From: DASSJT01 sp963715025
GTDB taxonomy: Bacteria > Actinomycetota > Actinomycetes > Actinomycetales > Dermatophilaceae
Direction of reading: 5' to 3'
Assembly: GCA_963715025.1 (NCBI GenBank)
Contig: CAVQQQ010000004.1
Span: 62,001-126,000 of the forward strand
Length of the DNA stretch: 64,000 nt
In this document: in pieces, positions 1-8,848 of the stretch
Numbering within the stretch: the first letter of the stretch is position 1
Layout of the letters: every line of letters begins with the position of its first letter
Program-made: the position numbers and the translations under genes
Notes under the pieces: generated by a model
Seen by the model: the letters and a program-made list of their open reading frames with translations, nothing else
Database searches by the model: none
Told to the model about the DNA's origin: nothing

Positions 1-1
1 T

Positions 2-184
2 CCTGCCGTCGGGACGGTCCTGCTCGGCCTGCTCTGCGTGGCCGTGGCAGTGTTTGCCTACGCCAACCGGGTGCTGGACCTCACTGTTGACTGGGCGCGC
101 GTCGGTCCCCTGGCCATCCTCGTCGGCGGTGCGGTCCTCGTGCTGCTGGGGATGCTCGGGATGCGCAGGAGGCGCGGCGACTGA
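2..184 (+). CDS. Partial membrane protein, C-terminal 60 residues
   Basis: The open frame enters from the left edge and stops at TGA 182-184. It encodes two hydrophobic segments, one starting PAVGTVLLGLL and one GPLAILVGGAVLV, joined by a short polar linker (NRVLDLTVDW). The protein ends in the basic tail MRRRRGD, which would be expected on the cytoplasmic side. The start lies outside the window and no family is recognisable from this fragment. It runs toward the minus-strand NUDIX gene, and 37 bases separate the two. Confidence 0.6.
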   Translation, partial: PAVGTVLLGLLCVAVAVFAYANRVLDLTVDWARVGPLAILVGGAVLVLLGMLGMRRRRGD

Positions 185-221
185 CGACGGGCGAAGGACG
201 CGCCGCGCCGCTGGCATTTGG

Positions 222-917
222 CTAGCGGCGCTGCGCGGCTTCCGCGCTCACCAGCCCGGCGAAGGGGTCGACCACGGGGACGGCGGCGACGTCCGCCCAC
301 GCGACCCAGGCCGCGTCGGAGGTAGAGCCGCCCAGGTCGTGCACCACGGGGTCCGAGGGCTCTAGGCACACGCCCCCGAAGACGATGCGGACCGCGTGAA
401 AGTCCTCGACCCGACCGGACGGTGCGCGGCCGATCCAGTGGGAGCTGACGACGTCCAGCAGCCGCACGTCGCCCACGACCTGACCGGTCTCCTCCCACAC
501 CTCGCGCGCGAACGCGTCGACCGGCGACTCACCGGGGTCGATCCCCCCGCCGGGAAGGGTCCACCGGCCCGCAGCGTTGGTCAGCGCGGACAGCTCCGTG
601 AGCAGGAGGCCTCGGGTGCTCGTGACGAGGCCGTAGGCGGCGGCCCGCTGGTGGGGCATGGCGGCGGACAGCTCTTCAGTGGTCAGATCGGCGTCAGAAG
701 CCACACGGATCGACGCCGTGACACCTCGCGCGGCTCCCGCGTTCTCCACGGCGAACACCAGGGTCACCACACCCGCCGCCTCGACCGCATCGAGGGCCTC
801 GACGACAAGCCACCCCCGATGCAAGAGTCCTTCGTGCGGAGCCTCGCCGTGCGTCAGGTCGAAGGCGACGACGACCTCGCCTCCCGACACGCCCGCAACG
901 CTCAGCCGGAGGCTCAA
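222..917 (-). CDS. NUDIX hydrolase
   Basis: A 231-residue protein with a complete Nudix box at about residues 123-146, reading GGIDPGESPVDAFAREVWEE followed by TG, so the metal-binding Arg-Glu-x-x-Glu-Glu core is present. The preceding segment (AAAYGLVTSTRGLLLTELS..GRWTLPGG) is the usual beta-strand lead-in. The first 80 or so residues do not look like a common NUDIX extension, and the substrate cannot be told from sequence. Its ATG overlaps the stop of the upstream glycosyltransferase by four bases (ATGA), so the two genes are probably co-transcribed and translationally coupled. Confidence 0.85.
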   Translation of the reverse strand: MSLRLSVAGVSGGEVVVAFDLTHGEAPHEGLLHRGWLVVEALDAVEAAGVVTLVFAVENAGAARGVTASIRVASDADLTTEELSAAMPHQRAAAYGLVTSTRGLLLTELSALTNAAGRWTLPGGGIDPGESPVDAFAREVWEETGQVVGDVRLLDVVSSHWIGRAPSGRVEDFHAVRIVFGGVCLEPSDPVVHDLGGSTSDAAWVAWADVAAVPVVDPFAGLVSAEAAQRR

Positions 918-2068
918 GGAATGACCTCGAGTTGGCCCCGCAGGTCATGGGCACGCGCATACTCTGCCTCCACACGGCGCACGACCGCGGGCCAGTCCTG
1001 GGGGGGAGGGGTATGCCGGTTGGCGGCTGCCAGCCGGGCCCGGAGCTCGTGGTCGCTCACGAGTCTGGCGGTGGCAACGGCCATGTCTCGGTCGGTTGCG
1101 GCGACGAGGCCGTTCACGCCGTCCTCGACGAAGTCCTGGACGCCGGTTCCCGCGCGCGCAACGACCGGTAGACCCGTCGTTCGGGCCTCGAGGGCGGCGA
1201 TCCCGAAGGCCTCGAGCGTCGCGGCGCACACGTAGACATCGGCGTTCCAATGCAGCCGGCGCAGGTCATCCCGGGCCACCCGTCCGGGGAGCCGGACCCA
1301 GTCGGTCATGTCGTGCACGGCGAGGTAGCGCTCCAGGCGAGGTCGCTGGGGCCCCTCCCCGACGATCACAGCTTCCATGGGAACCTCGGGTGACACCAGC
1401 TCGCGTGCTGCATGCAGCACCTCGAGCAGGGCCTGCGGCCGCTTGCGCCGGGCGAGGCGAAGGGCGCTGACCACTCGTACCGGGCGGCGCGGCTCGTTCG
1501 TCCGGTCGTGGTCGTCCGGCCGAGCCCAGAGCCCCGCGTCGATGCCGTTCGGCAGGATCTCGACGGGTGCGCCAGCGGCGACTGCCGACACGCGGGCGGC
1601 CGCCATCACCGAGACCGCGCTGAGGGCGCCTCCAGCGCCTGCCCAGCGCCGGGCATGACCGAGTGCGCGGAAAAGGGGTGCCGAACGATCGATCACGCAA
1701 TGCCAGGTTATCGCTGTCGGCAGGCCGAGGCCGAGAGCAACCCGGGCCATGTCCGTGGCGAACGGGCTGACGACCCCCATGTGCACGTGGGCCACGTCGA
1801 AGCCGCCGGTCGCCAGCCGGCGCCGTACCTCCGGGGGTGCGAGGGGGTTGACCGGGAGCTCGAACGGGAGGCGCAGGGCCATCCGATGGACGCGGAGACC
1901 GTCGACAACCTCGATCTTCCCGGAGCGCTCGCCGTGTGCGCCCGGCGTGGCCGTGAAGACCTCCACGTTGTGGCCAGCCCGGGCCAGGTGGTCGGCGAGG
2001 TCGTGCACCTGGACCTCGATCCCGCCTAGTCGGGGCAGGAAGCAGTCCGACAGTAGAGCCACCTTCAC
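914..2068 (-). CDS. Glycosyltransferase family 4 protein
   Basis: A 384-residue GT-B fold enzyme. The N-terminus MKVALLSDCFLPRLGGIEVQ is the typical acceptor-domain opening of GT4 enzymes (PimA/MshA/WcaI-like) and carries the GG-x-E loop. The C-terminal nucleotide-sugar domain has the EX7E motif in TLEAFGIAALEARTTGLPVV near residues 290-310. Such enzymes transfer a sugar from a nucleotide donor at the cytoplasmic membrane face; the donor and acceptor are unknown here. It is divergent, by only 35 bases, from a PIG-L deacetylase and a flippase-like membrane protein, so all three may act on one glycolipid. It is followed by the NUDIX gene with a four-base overlap. Confidence 0.88.
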   Translation of the reverse strand: MKVALLSDCFLPRLGGIEVQVHDLADHLARAGHNVEVFTATPGAHGERSGKIEVVDGLRVHRMALRLPFELPVNPLAPPEVRRRLATGGFDVAHVHMGVVSPFATDMARVALGLGLPTAITWHCVIDRSAPLFRALGHARRWAGAGGALSAVSVMAAARVSAVAAGAPVEILPNGIDAGLWARPDDHDRTNEPRRPVRVVSALRLARRKRPQALLEVLHAARELVSPEVPMEAVIVGEGPQRPRLERYLAVHDMTDWVRLPGRVARDDLRRLHWNADVYVCAATLEAFGIAALEARTTGLPVVARAGTGVQDFVEDGVNGLVAATDRDMAVATARLVSDHELRARLAAANRHTPPPQDWPAVVRRVEAEYARAHDLRGQLEVIP

Positions 2069-2103
2069 GGACGCCTAGCCTGCCATGGGTCAGGATGGGG
2101 GTG

Positions 2104-2925
2104 ATGACCCGCACTGTTGTGGCGTTTCACGCCCACCCCGACGACGAGGCGCTCCTGACCGCCGGCACCATGGCGCGTGCCGCGGCTGCAGGGCATCGCG
2201 TCATCCTGGTCATCGCCACCGACGGCGACCTCGGCCTCGCCAGCGGGGAATACCGGAAGGAGGGGGGTCTTGGGCAGCGGAGACTCCAGGAGGCGCAACG
2301 GAGTGCCCGCGCCCTCGGTGTGCAGCGGGTGGACTACCTTGGCTACGCGGACAGCGGGCTTGACGGCGAGGTGCCCCCTGATCGGCCCGGACACGTCCGC
2401 TTCGTCCGCGCCCCGGTGGCGGAGGCCGCCGAGAAGTTGGCGGGCATCCTCAAGGCCGAGCAGGCAGACGTCCTGCTGAGCTACGACCGCAATGGCGGCT
2501 ATGGCCACCGCGACCACGTGCGCGTCCACGAGGTGGGGGCGGCCGCGGCCGCGCTGGCCGGCACTCCCCGCCTGCTCGAGGCCACCGCTCCGCGGGACTC
2601 CATCTGCCGTGCCATCAACCTCATCAGCCGCGTCCACCGGTTTCCGCCGGAGTTCGACCCGAGCGCATTCCAGCGCAGCTTCTCGCCGCGCTCCGCCATC
2701 ACCCACCGCATTCCCGTGGCCCGCTTCGCGCGGGCCAAGCGCGCCGCGATGCGCGCCCATGCCTCGCAGGCCAGCACCGACGACGGGCGAGACCGCACAC
2801 TGGCTGCCTTCCTGCGCATCCCGAGACCGGTCTACGACGTCGTGTTCAGCCGCGAGTGGTTCGTCGACCCCGCGGCCCCACCTGGCGCGCCGATCGCTCG
2901 CGACATCTTCGAGGGGCTGCCATGA
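2104..2925 (+). CDS. PIG-L family zinc-dependent deacetylase
   Basis: A LmbE/PIG-L-type N-deacetylase of about 273 residues. The zinc and catalytic motif AHPDDE lies at residues 9-14 and the second metal motif HRDHVRVHE is near 140. Family members remove acetyl groups from N-acetylglucosamine-containing substrates (MshB, GPI intermediates). An upstream ATG at 2095 is possible, but the AGGA at 2092-2095 sits eight bases before ATG 2104, which favours 2104. The stop overlaps the ATG of the next gene (ATGA). The protein is clearly different from the Mca-type PIG-L protein at 60.1-61.1 kb. Its true substrate is unknown. Confidence 0.85.
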   Translation: MTRTVVAFHAHPDDEALLTAGTMARAAAAGHRVILVIATDGDLGLASGEYRKEGGLGQRRLQEAQRSARALGVQRVDYLGYADSGLDGEVPPDRPGHVRFVRAPVAEAAEKLAGILKAEQADVLLSYDRNGGYGHRDHVRVHEVGAAAAALAGTPRLLEATAPRDSICRAINLISRVHRFPPEFDPSAFQRSFSPRSAITHRIPVARFARAKRAAMRAHASQASTDDGRDRTLAAFLRIPRPVYDVVFSREWFVDPAAPPGAPIARDIFEGLP

Positions 2926-4148
2926 CGCTCATGCCGAGTGCCAGGCCCGAAACCGACCCAGGGGCGACGCCGGCCCCGTCGAGACGCGGCACTTGGCGGC
3001 GGCGGGCGCAGGCCATGCTCGGCCTGGCGCTGGCCGCCGTGCTCCTGGTCTGGGGCCTGCCCTTCTTCGCCAAGACGACGTGGAGCGCTGTCTTCTCCGT
3101 GCTCGGCAGCATCCCCACGGGGACGGTGATCGCGCTCCAGGGCCTCATGCTGCTCGGCTTGTGGATGTACACGTTCACCCTCACCGGCTCGCTGCCGGGA
3201 CTCCGGCACACCCGGGCACTCATCCTGAACGTCTGTGGGTCGTCGGTCGGCAACCTGCTCCCGGGCGGAGGTGCTGCGGGGCTCGCGGCGACGTACACCA
3301 TCTGTCGGTCGTGGGGCTTCAGCCGCCGCGACATCTCGACCTCGGCCATCGTGACCGGGGTGTGGAACGTTCTGGCCCGCGTCGCCCTCCCCGTGGTCGG
3401 CATCCTTGCCCTCTACCTCGGCTCCAGCGACCTGCCACAGGCCGCGCAGGACGCCGCCGTCGCGGGAAGCCTCAGCGGCCTCGCACTGCTCGCCGCGTTC
3501 GTCGCCGTCCTGGCCTCTGAGCGCGCCGCATACACCATCGGTCGAGCGCTGGACCAGTTACTGCGGCCCTTCTCCCGGCGCTCGGCTCGCCGCACCACCA
3601 CCGTGGATGCGCTGGTCACCGACCTGCGTGGCCGGATCATCGGTGTCGTCCGCACCGGGTGGCACGTGATGACCTTCGGCCTGGTGGGATTCTTCAGCAT
3701 CTACTTCGTGCTGTTCTGGTTCTGCATGAACGCCGTTGGGGTGCAGCTCAGGTTCGGGACCCTGTTCGCGGCATACGCGATCGGGCGCCTGCTCACAGCG
3801 GTCGGGGTCACGCCGGGAGGGCTGGGAGTAACCGAGACCGGCACCGCCGCGGTGCTGGTGGGCTGGGGTGCGCCTCCCGCGCAGGCGACGGCGGGTGTCG
3901 TGCTGTTCTCGATCTTCACCCACATCATGGAGATCCCGCTCGGGGCGCTGGGCTGGCTGGCCTGGACGCTGGGCAAACGCTCAGAAGGCGGTGGCCCCGG
4001 CGTCGACGGACTGCCCGTCGAACCATCGGCGCCAGCAGCGACGTCGGCGAATGGGCTTTCGCCGACGCCCTCGCCGGCCGTGACGGCGCTCAGCCCACCA
4101 GGCGCCGCACCTGACGCTCCCGGGCCAGGTCCGCCACCGCGTCGCTGA
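2922..4148 (+). CDS. Lysylphosphatidylglycerol synthase-TM / UPF0104-like membrane protein
   Basis: A 408-residue integral membrane protein with about eight hydrophobic segments. The family-type motifs GSSVGNLLPGGGAAGLAATY (about residue 105) and IGRLLTAVGVTPGGLGVTE (about 285) are characteristic of the YbhN/AglD/MprF transmembrane family. Members are proposed to flip or help transfer lipid-linked groups. The start is set by the four-base overlap with the PIG-L gene. The last 59 bases overlap the 3' end of gatD on the other strand, and the tail there is low-complexity Pro/Ala/Gly (PSPAVTALSPPG, PGPGPPPRR), so the C-terminus may be dispensable. With the adjacent glycosyltransferase and deacetylase it suggests a small glycolipid pathway (inference). 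Confidence 0.8.
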   Translation: MTLMPSARPETDPGATPAPSRRGTWRRRAQAMLGLALAAVLLVWGLPFFAKTTWSAVFSVLGSIPTGTVIALQGLMLLGLWMYTFTLTGSLPGLRHTRALILNVCGSSVGNLLPGGGAAGLAATYTICRSWGFSRRDISTSAIVTGVWNVLARVALPVVGILALYLGSSDLPQAAQDAAVAGSLSGLALLAAFVAVLASERAAYTIGRALDQLLRPFSRRSARRTTTVDALVTDLRGRIIGVVRTGWHVMTFGLVGFFSIYFVLFWFCMNAVGVQLRFGTLFAAYAIGRLLTAVGVTPGGLGVTETGTAAVLVGWGAPPAQATAGVVLFSIFTHIMEIPLGALGWLAWTLGKRSEGGGPGVDGLPVEPSAPAATSANGLSPTPSPAVTALSPPGAAPDAPGPGPPPRR

Positions 4149-4893
4149 GCGGCGCCGGCTCGAACTCGCGGCCCGTGGCGGCGAGCGCTGCCATGCCGAT
4201 CAGCGCGTCGGCGAACCGGGGGTTGGCCGGCAGGATCGGCCCGTGGAGGTAGGAGCCGAAGACATTACCGGCGCGCGCCCCCTCCGTCTTGTCGACGCCA
4301 TTGTTGCCGTAGCCGTGGCGCACGGTCCCGAATGCCTGTTGGCCCTCCCCCAGGGTCGTCGACCCGGAGTGGTTCTCGTAGCCGACGACGTCGCCGAACT
4401 CGGTGCTCAGCACCACCGGCCCGATCATCCGCTTGGCATTGCCCTGGGTGGTGACGTCGAGGATGCCGAGACCAGGGAGGCGAGTGCCACCAACGGTGAT
4501 GAAGGCGTTGCCGAACAGCTGGTACATGCCACAGATCATCAGCATGGGTATGCCGTCGGCAGCCAGGGACCGCAGCACACTCGCGTTGTGGTCAAGGTCG
4601 TCCTGGACCCTCGCCTGGCCCGAGTCCTGGCCGCCGCCGCCAAGGACCAGGTGCGCATCCTGGGGGAATTCGTTCCCCGGGTTGTGGCGGTGCACCAGCG
4701 GCGTGTAGCCGTGGCGGCGAATCCGGGCCTCGAGACAACGGGTGTTGCCGAGGTCGCCGTAGATGCTCATCTCCCGGGGGTAGATGTGCACCAGCTTGAT
4801 GGTCCCCTTCGACGCACGGAGCCTCGCGGGGTCTCGCTCGACGAAGGGCGACGCCAAGGTGCCTCGGGCGGTGCCCGGCCCCGTGTCGGTCAT
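4090..4893 (-). CDS. gatD: Lipid II isoglutaminyl synthase, glutaminase subunit GatD
   Basis: A CobB/CobQ-type class I glutamine amidotransferase of 267 residues. The nucleophile cysteine is in MLMICGMYQLFG and the catalytic histidine in GSYLHGPILP; YGDLGN near the N-terminus is typical of GatD. It supplies ammonia to MurT, which amidates D-glutamate in lipid II. The gene directly follows murT with an ATGA overlap, the standard operon order. The N-terminus is about 30 residues longer than usual before the conserved IKLVHIYPREMSIYGD, so a later start is possible. Its 3' end overlaps the convergent membrane protein gene by 59 bases. Confidence 0.93.
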   Translation of the reverse strand: MTDTGPGTARGTLASPFVERDPARLRASKGTIKLVHIYPREMSIYGDLGNTRCLEARIRRHGYTPLVHRHNPGNEFPQDAHLVLGGGGQDSGQARVQDDLDHNASVLRSLAADGIPMLMICGMYQLFGNAFITVGGTRLPGLGILDVTTQGNAKRMIGPVVLSTEFGDVVGYENHSGSTTLGEGQQAFGTVRHGYGNNGVDKTEGARAGNVFGSYLHGPILPANPRFADALIGMAALAATGREFEPAPLSDAVADLARERQVRRLVG

Positions 4894-6194
4894 GGCTTCT
4901 CCTCCCCGATGGCTGGCAGGTGGTAGCGCGCGGCGAGGGTGCGGCGGAGGGCCATCATCGCCGTGTAGGTGCAGAAGATGCGTTTCGGCTCGCCCGGGTG
5001 GAGGCGGAGGAAGCTGTCCAGGGCACGGTCGAGGTCAGGCTCGATGGCACCCACGGCGACGTCGTCGTACTCCAGCCGCAGGGCCATGTCGTAGGCGCGC
5101 ACGCCGCTGGTCAGCTCGACTCCCTGGCTCCGCAGGCTCTCGAACGAGACGTCGTAGAGCCAGGACACGTCGCGGCCATCGGCGTAGTTGTCGTTGATGG
5201 CGATCATGGTCGGGACGGGCGTGGCGCCGTAGGTACCGAGCGCGACCGTGAAGCCAGCCGGGTTCTTGACCAGAACCAGTTCCAGCTGCTGGCCCCCTGC
5301 GTCGATGACCTCACCCCGGCCGAAGGGCGGCGTCACCGCCCGGAGGGCGCGCTCGGCCTCGGCGGGTCGGAAGTCGGGCCCCAGCAGCATCCGCGCGGCC
5401 GTGCTCGCCGCCGTCGCGTTGATCATCGCTGCCAGCCCGCGCTGCTGCAGCTCCAGGGGCCCGACCGACTCGCCACCGGGGAAGACCACTTCGAAGGACC
5501 GCTCGTCGACCGGCCGGAGCAGGCCGTCGCCGGGACCGGCCACCGGCGGGGTGAAGTCGTCGTCGAACCGCACGTCCTGCTCCTGCAGCTCGGGAAGGCG
5601 GTCGGCGATCGAGGCGTCCACCCCGAAGTAGCGGACCTCCACGCCCGCCGCGACCTGGTCGCGGATCCGCGAGACGAAGGAGTCGTCCAGGTTGAGGACC
5701 ACGCCGGTCGTGGCCTGCTCCGCCAGCCTCGACAGCAGCCGCGCGGTGTGGTCGATCTCGGCGAACCGGTCAAGCTGGTCGCGTGCGACGTTGAGCAGCA
5801 GGGCGTGGGTGGGTTTGACGGCGTCGGCGAACTTCAACGCGTGCGCTTCGTCGAGCTCGAGCACCGCCATGTCGGCCTGCAGCTGTCCGGCGAGCGGCAG
5901 TTCGCCGAGCATCGAGGAGATGACCCCCCGGGTGAAGTTGCTGCCTGTCGGGTTGGTGAAGACCTGGACACCGTGAGCTCGCAGGATCGCGACCAGCATC
6001 TTGGTCGTCGTGGTCTTGCCGTTGGTGCCGCTGACGACGACGATGCCGCGGGGCACGTCTGCCAAGGCGTGTGCCAGGAAGTGCGGGTCCAGGCGCTCGG
6101 CCACCAGCCCGGGGAGGGCCGAACCCCCACCGCGCAGGCGAGAGGCGGCACGGGCGGTCTTGCCCGCAACCACGGCGGCGGTCGTCCTCAGCAC
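4890..6194 (-). CDS. murT: Lipid II isoglutaminyl synthase, Mur ligase subunit MurT
   Basis: A 434-residue Mur-ligase-like protein. The P-loop SGTNGKTTTTK lies at residues 55-65, followed by the Mur-type NPTGSNFTRG. The C-terminal DUF1727 domain carries INDNYADGRDVSWLYDVSFE, which holds the conserved acidic residues of the amidation site. With GatD it uses ATP and glutamine-derived ammonia to amidate the second stem-peptide residue. Start GTG 6194 has an AGGGTGAGG purine run just upstream; GTG 6203 is an alternative. Oddly, the region after YFGVDASIADR lacks the four cysteines that form a zinc ribbon in characterised MurT proteins. Confidence 0.92.
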   Translation of the reverse strand: MLRTTAAVVAGKTARAASRLRGGGSALPGLVAERLDPHFLAHALADVPRGIVVVSGTNGKTTTTKMLVAILRAHGVQVFTNPTGSNFTRGVISSMLGELPLAGQLQADMAVLELDEAHALKFADAVKPTHALLLNVARDQLDRFAEIDHTARLLSRLAEQATTGVVLNLDDSFVSRIRDQVAAGVEVRYFGVDASIADRLPELQEQDVRFDDDFTPPVAGPGDGLLRPVDERSFEVVFPGGESVGPLELQQRGLAAMINATAASTAARMLLGPDFRPAEAERALRAVTPPFGRGEVIDAGGQQLELVLVKNPAGFTVALGTYGATPVPTMIAINDNYADGRDVSWLYDVSFESLRSQGVELTSGVRAYDMALRLEYDDVAVGAIEPDLDRALDSFLRLHPGEPKRIFCTYTAMMALRRTLAARYHLPAIGEEKP

Positions 6195-6264
6195 GCGCCT
6201 CACCCTAATGGACCGCGTTGCCGGCCCGGTCGGGTGACTCCCAGGTCCGGTTCCGGTGGTCGCC

Positions 6265-7128
6265 TCACGGACCGTGGCGGTTCGTGGCCCCGGCGACCCA
6301 CGCCACCGTGGCCGCGACCGCGACCCCGATCGAGCCCAGCGCCGCTGCTGCGAGGGGCAGGTCGGCCCAGCCACCGCCAGGCCGCACACCCCAGAGCAGG
6401 AAGACCACGCCCACCGCCGCCGCGCCCAGCAGCGCCCACGCGCCAGGGGCCGACAGCGTGGCGACACCCCTCGCTCCGGACCCGCGCCGGCCCAGCCGGC
6501 CCACCAGCGCCAGCGACACCGCCGCCCACGCCAGGCATACGGCCGTGGCCGCGAGGACGTCGGCCGGTCGGTGCCACGCCCCGACGACGGTCCCCCCGCC
6601 GACCAGGGTGCCCGCACCGGCAGCCACCGGCACCAGGACTGCCCGGAGCCGTCCCGTCGTCACGAGGATGGCCGCCAGGCCTAGGGACAGCGCCACCGTC
6701 GTGTGCCCGCTCGGCAGGCTCGGAGGCAGACCGCTCAGGTCCGGGGAACGCTCGAACACCGCCCGCTTCAGCACCTGTGTGGTCAGGTCGGCCCCGGCGA
6801 CCAGCACGAGTGCGCCCACCGCCGCCGGCACCCGGCCGCGCACCAGCGCGAGCCCCAGGCACACCGCAAGCCCCAGACCGATCGACCACAGCGACACCGT
6901 GCCCAGCAGGGCGATCACCCGGCGCATGCCCTCGGGACCGGCAGTGACGGCCGTCATCGCCGCTTGGTCCAGCAGCTGCCCGCGCACGGTGCGCAGACCG
7001 GCGTATGCCATGAGCCCGAGGGCCAGCCCTCCCACCGCCGCCATGCCGGTTACCTCGGCCCAGAGCCACAGGCGAGCGGCGGCGGACGTCCCGGACAGGG
7101 CGGGCATCGCGGGGGCTCGAGTCGTCAC
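6265..7128 (-). CDS. PAP2-superfamily membrane phosphatase
   Basis: A 287-residue polytopic membrane protein with the three-part acid phosphatase signature: KRAVFERSPD (KX6RP-like), PSGHTT, and AWHRPADVLAA, where His and Asp complete the active site. Family enzymes remove phosphate from lipid pyrophosphates or phosphatidic acid at the outer membrane face. After the PAP2 domain there are further hydrophobic segments (WALLGAAAVGVVFLLWG and a last one near the end). GTG 7128 is the most likely start; the frame stays open upstream, but that part is basic and not protein-like. It lies upstream of murT on the same strand, separated by 70 bases. Confidence 0.82.
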   Translation of the reverse strand: MTTRAPAMPALSGTSAAARLWLWAEVTGMAAVGGLALGLMAYAGLRTVRGQLLDQAAMTAVTAGPEGMRRVIALLGTVSLWSIGLGLAVCLGLALVRGRVPAAVGALVLVAGADLTTQVLKRAVFERSPDLSGLPPSLPSGHTTVALSLGLAAILVTTGRLRAVLVPVAAGAGTLVGGGTVVGAWHRPADVLAATAVCLAWAAVSLALVGRLGRRGSGARGVATLSAPGAWALLGAAAVGVVFLLWGVRPGGGWADLPLAAAALGSIGVAVAATVAWVAGATNRHGP

Positions 7129-7232
7129 TGACCCAGACTGCCAGCCGAGTCTGGGAAGTCGCCAAGTCCAGGCTCGTCGGAAAACCGGCGGCGCGCGCCT
7201 CTGGGTGCCGCGGGCGTACGCTCGCGAGCAAC

Positions 7233-7251
7233 GGCATACCGACCGGCATAC
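7233..7251. repeat. Tandem GGCATAC motif in the transhydrogenase leader
   Basis: Two copies of GGCATACCGA/GGCATACCGAG lie 12 bases apart (7233 and 7245), about 20 bases before the transhydrogenase start codon. The same 7-mer (or its complement GTATGCC) recurs about 31 times across the window, in genes and between them. The tandem pair is the densest intergenic occurrence. No function is known; it could be part of the genome-wide motif or a local operator. Confidence 0.45.
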
Positions 7252-7270
7252 CGAGCAGAGGGTGGGCCCA

Positions 7271-8710
7271 ATGGCCAACGACTATGACCTCGTGGTGGTC
7301 GGCTCAGGCCCGGGCGGGCAGAAGGCGGCGATCGCCGCGGCCAAGCTGGGCCGTCGAGTCGCCATCGTCGATCGCAAACAGATGGTCGGCGGCGTGTGCA
7401 TCAACACCGGCACGATCCCTCGCAAGACCCTGCGCGAGGCCGTGCTCTACCTCACGGGCATGCACCAGCGCGACCTGTACGGCGCGAGCTACCGGGTCAA
7501 GGAAGACATCACCATCGGCGACCTGACGGCGCGCACCCAACACGTCATCGGGCGCGAAGTCGAGGTGGTGCGCAACCAGCTGCTGCGCAACCACGTGCAC
7601 ATGGTCACCGGCTCGGCGTCGTTCGTCGACGACCACACGCTCGCGGTCGACGGGCCGGACCAGGTGCGGCTGCACGCCGACCGGATCGTGATCGCGACCG
7701 GCACCGAGCCGGCCCGACCGCGCGAGGTCGAGTTCGACGACCGGCGGGTGGTGGACTCCGACGGGATCCTCAGCCTCGAGTCGATCCCGGGGTCCATGGT
7801 GGTGGTCGGCGCCGGTGTGATCGGCATCGAGTACGCGTCGATGTTCGCGGCGCTGGGCACCAAGGTGACCGTGGTCGACGCCCGCCCGACCATGCTCGAC
7901 TTCTGCGACAACGAGATCGTCGAGTCGCTGCAGTTCCACCTGCGCGACCTGGCCGTGACGTTCCGCTTCGGCGAGGCGGTCGACCGGGTCGAGATCGCCG
8001 AGCACGGCACGATCACCCACCTCGCGAGCGGCAAGCGGATCCCCGCCGAGACCGTGATGTACTCGGCCGGCCGGCAGGGCGCCACCTCGGCGCTGAACCT
8101 CGAAGTGGCCGGGCTGACCGCCGACTCCCGCGGGCGCATCGCCGTCGACGAGCACTTCCGCACCGCCGTCCCGCACATCTACGCCGTCGGCGACGTGATC
8201 GGCTTCCCGGCGCTGGCCGCCACCTCGATGGAGCAGGGCCGGCTCGCCGCGTAGCACGCCATGGGCGAGGAGCCCGGAGCGATCACCCCGCTACAGCCGA
8301 TCGGCATCTACACGATCCCGGAGATCTCGTACGTCGGGAAGACCGAGGACGAGCTGACCAACGAGTCCATCCCCTACGAGGTGGGGGTGTCCCGCTACCG
8401 GGAGCTGGCCCGCGGCCAGATCGTCGGCGACTCCTACGGCATGCTCAAGCTGCTGGTCCACCCGGAGAACCGCTCGCTGCTCGGCGTGCACGTCTTCGGC
8501 ACCGGGGCGACCGACCTGGTGCACATCGGACAGGCGGTGATGGGCTGCGGCGGCACCGTCGACTACCTCGTCGACAGCGTCTTCAACTACCCGACGCTGT
8601 CGGAGGCCTACAAGGTCGCTGCGCTCGACGCCACCAACAAGCTGCGCGCGCTGGGTCGCCTGATGGCCGGCGCGACCGGCTCCGGAGTACGTCCCGCCCC
8701 CTCCCCCTAA
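7271..8710 (+). pseudogene. sthA: Soluble pyridine nucleotide transhydrogenase SthA, interrupted by an in-frame TAG
   Basis: A Si-specific NAD(P)+ transhydrogenase, a flavoprotein that moves reducing equivalents between NADH and NADP+. The N-terminal part has the FAD dinucleotide fold (VVVGSGPGGQKAA), the altered redox motif GGVCINTGTIPRK (one Cys where lipoamide dehydrogenases have two) and the NAD fold VVVGAGVIGIEYAS. TAG at 8252-8254 ends the first 327 codons. The same frame then continues through IGIYTIPEISYVGKTE and the dimerisation domain (FNYPTLSEAYKVAALD) to 8710. The break follows EQGRLAA where relatives continue with an aromatic residue plus HAFGE, so TAC to TAG is the simplest explanation. 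Without read-through the dimer interface is lost. A consensus error is possible. Confidence 0.88.
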
Positions 8711-8848
8711 CCTTCGCTGGCGGACGCTGGTGATCTGCGGACGTCGTGCACCTGGGGCCGATCCCCTACCCCTGGCTGGAAAGGTTGGTAGAGGGGCGGA
8801 GAGGCGCGGGCGTGGGCGAGCCGGGCGCGTGGCAGGCGGAGGAAGCGG

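Noticed and set aside
4920..6947. A 675-codon plus-strand open frame opposite murT and the PAP2 gene
   Set aside because: It is a GC-driven shadow frame across two real minus-strand genes, with no start context and no domain-like sequence.
8252..8254. Pyrrolysine or programmed read-through at the sthA TAG
   Set aside because: No pyl genes or read-through signal are visible, and the position is a normal Tyr site in relatives; mutation or error is simpler.
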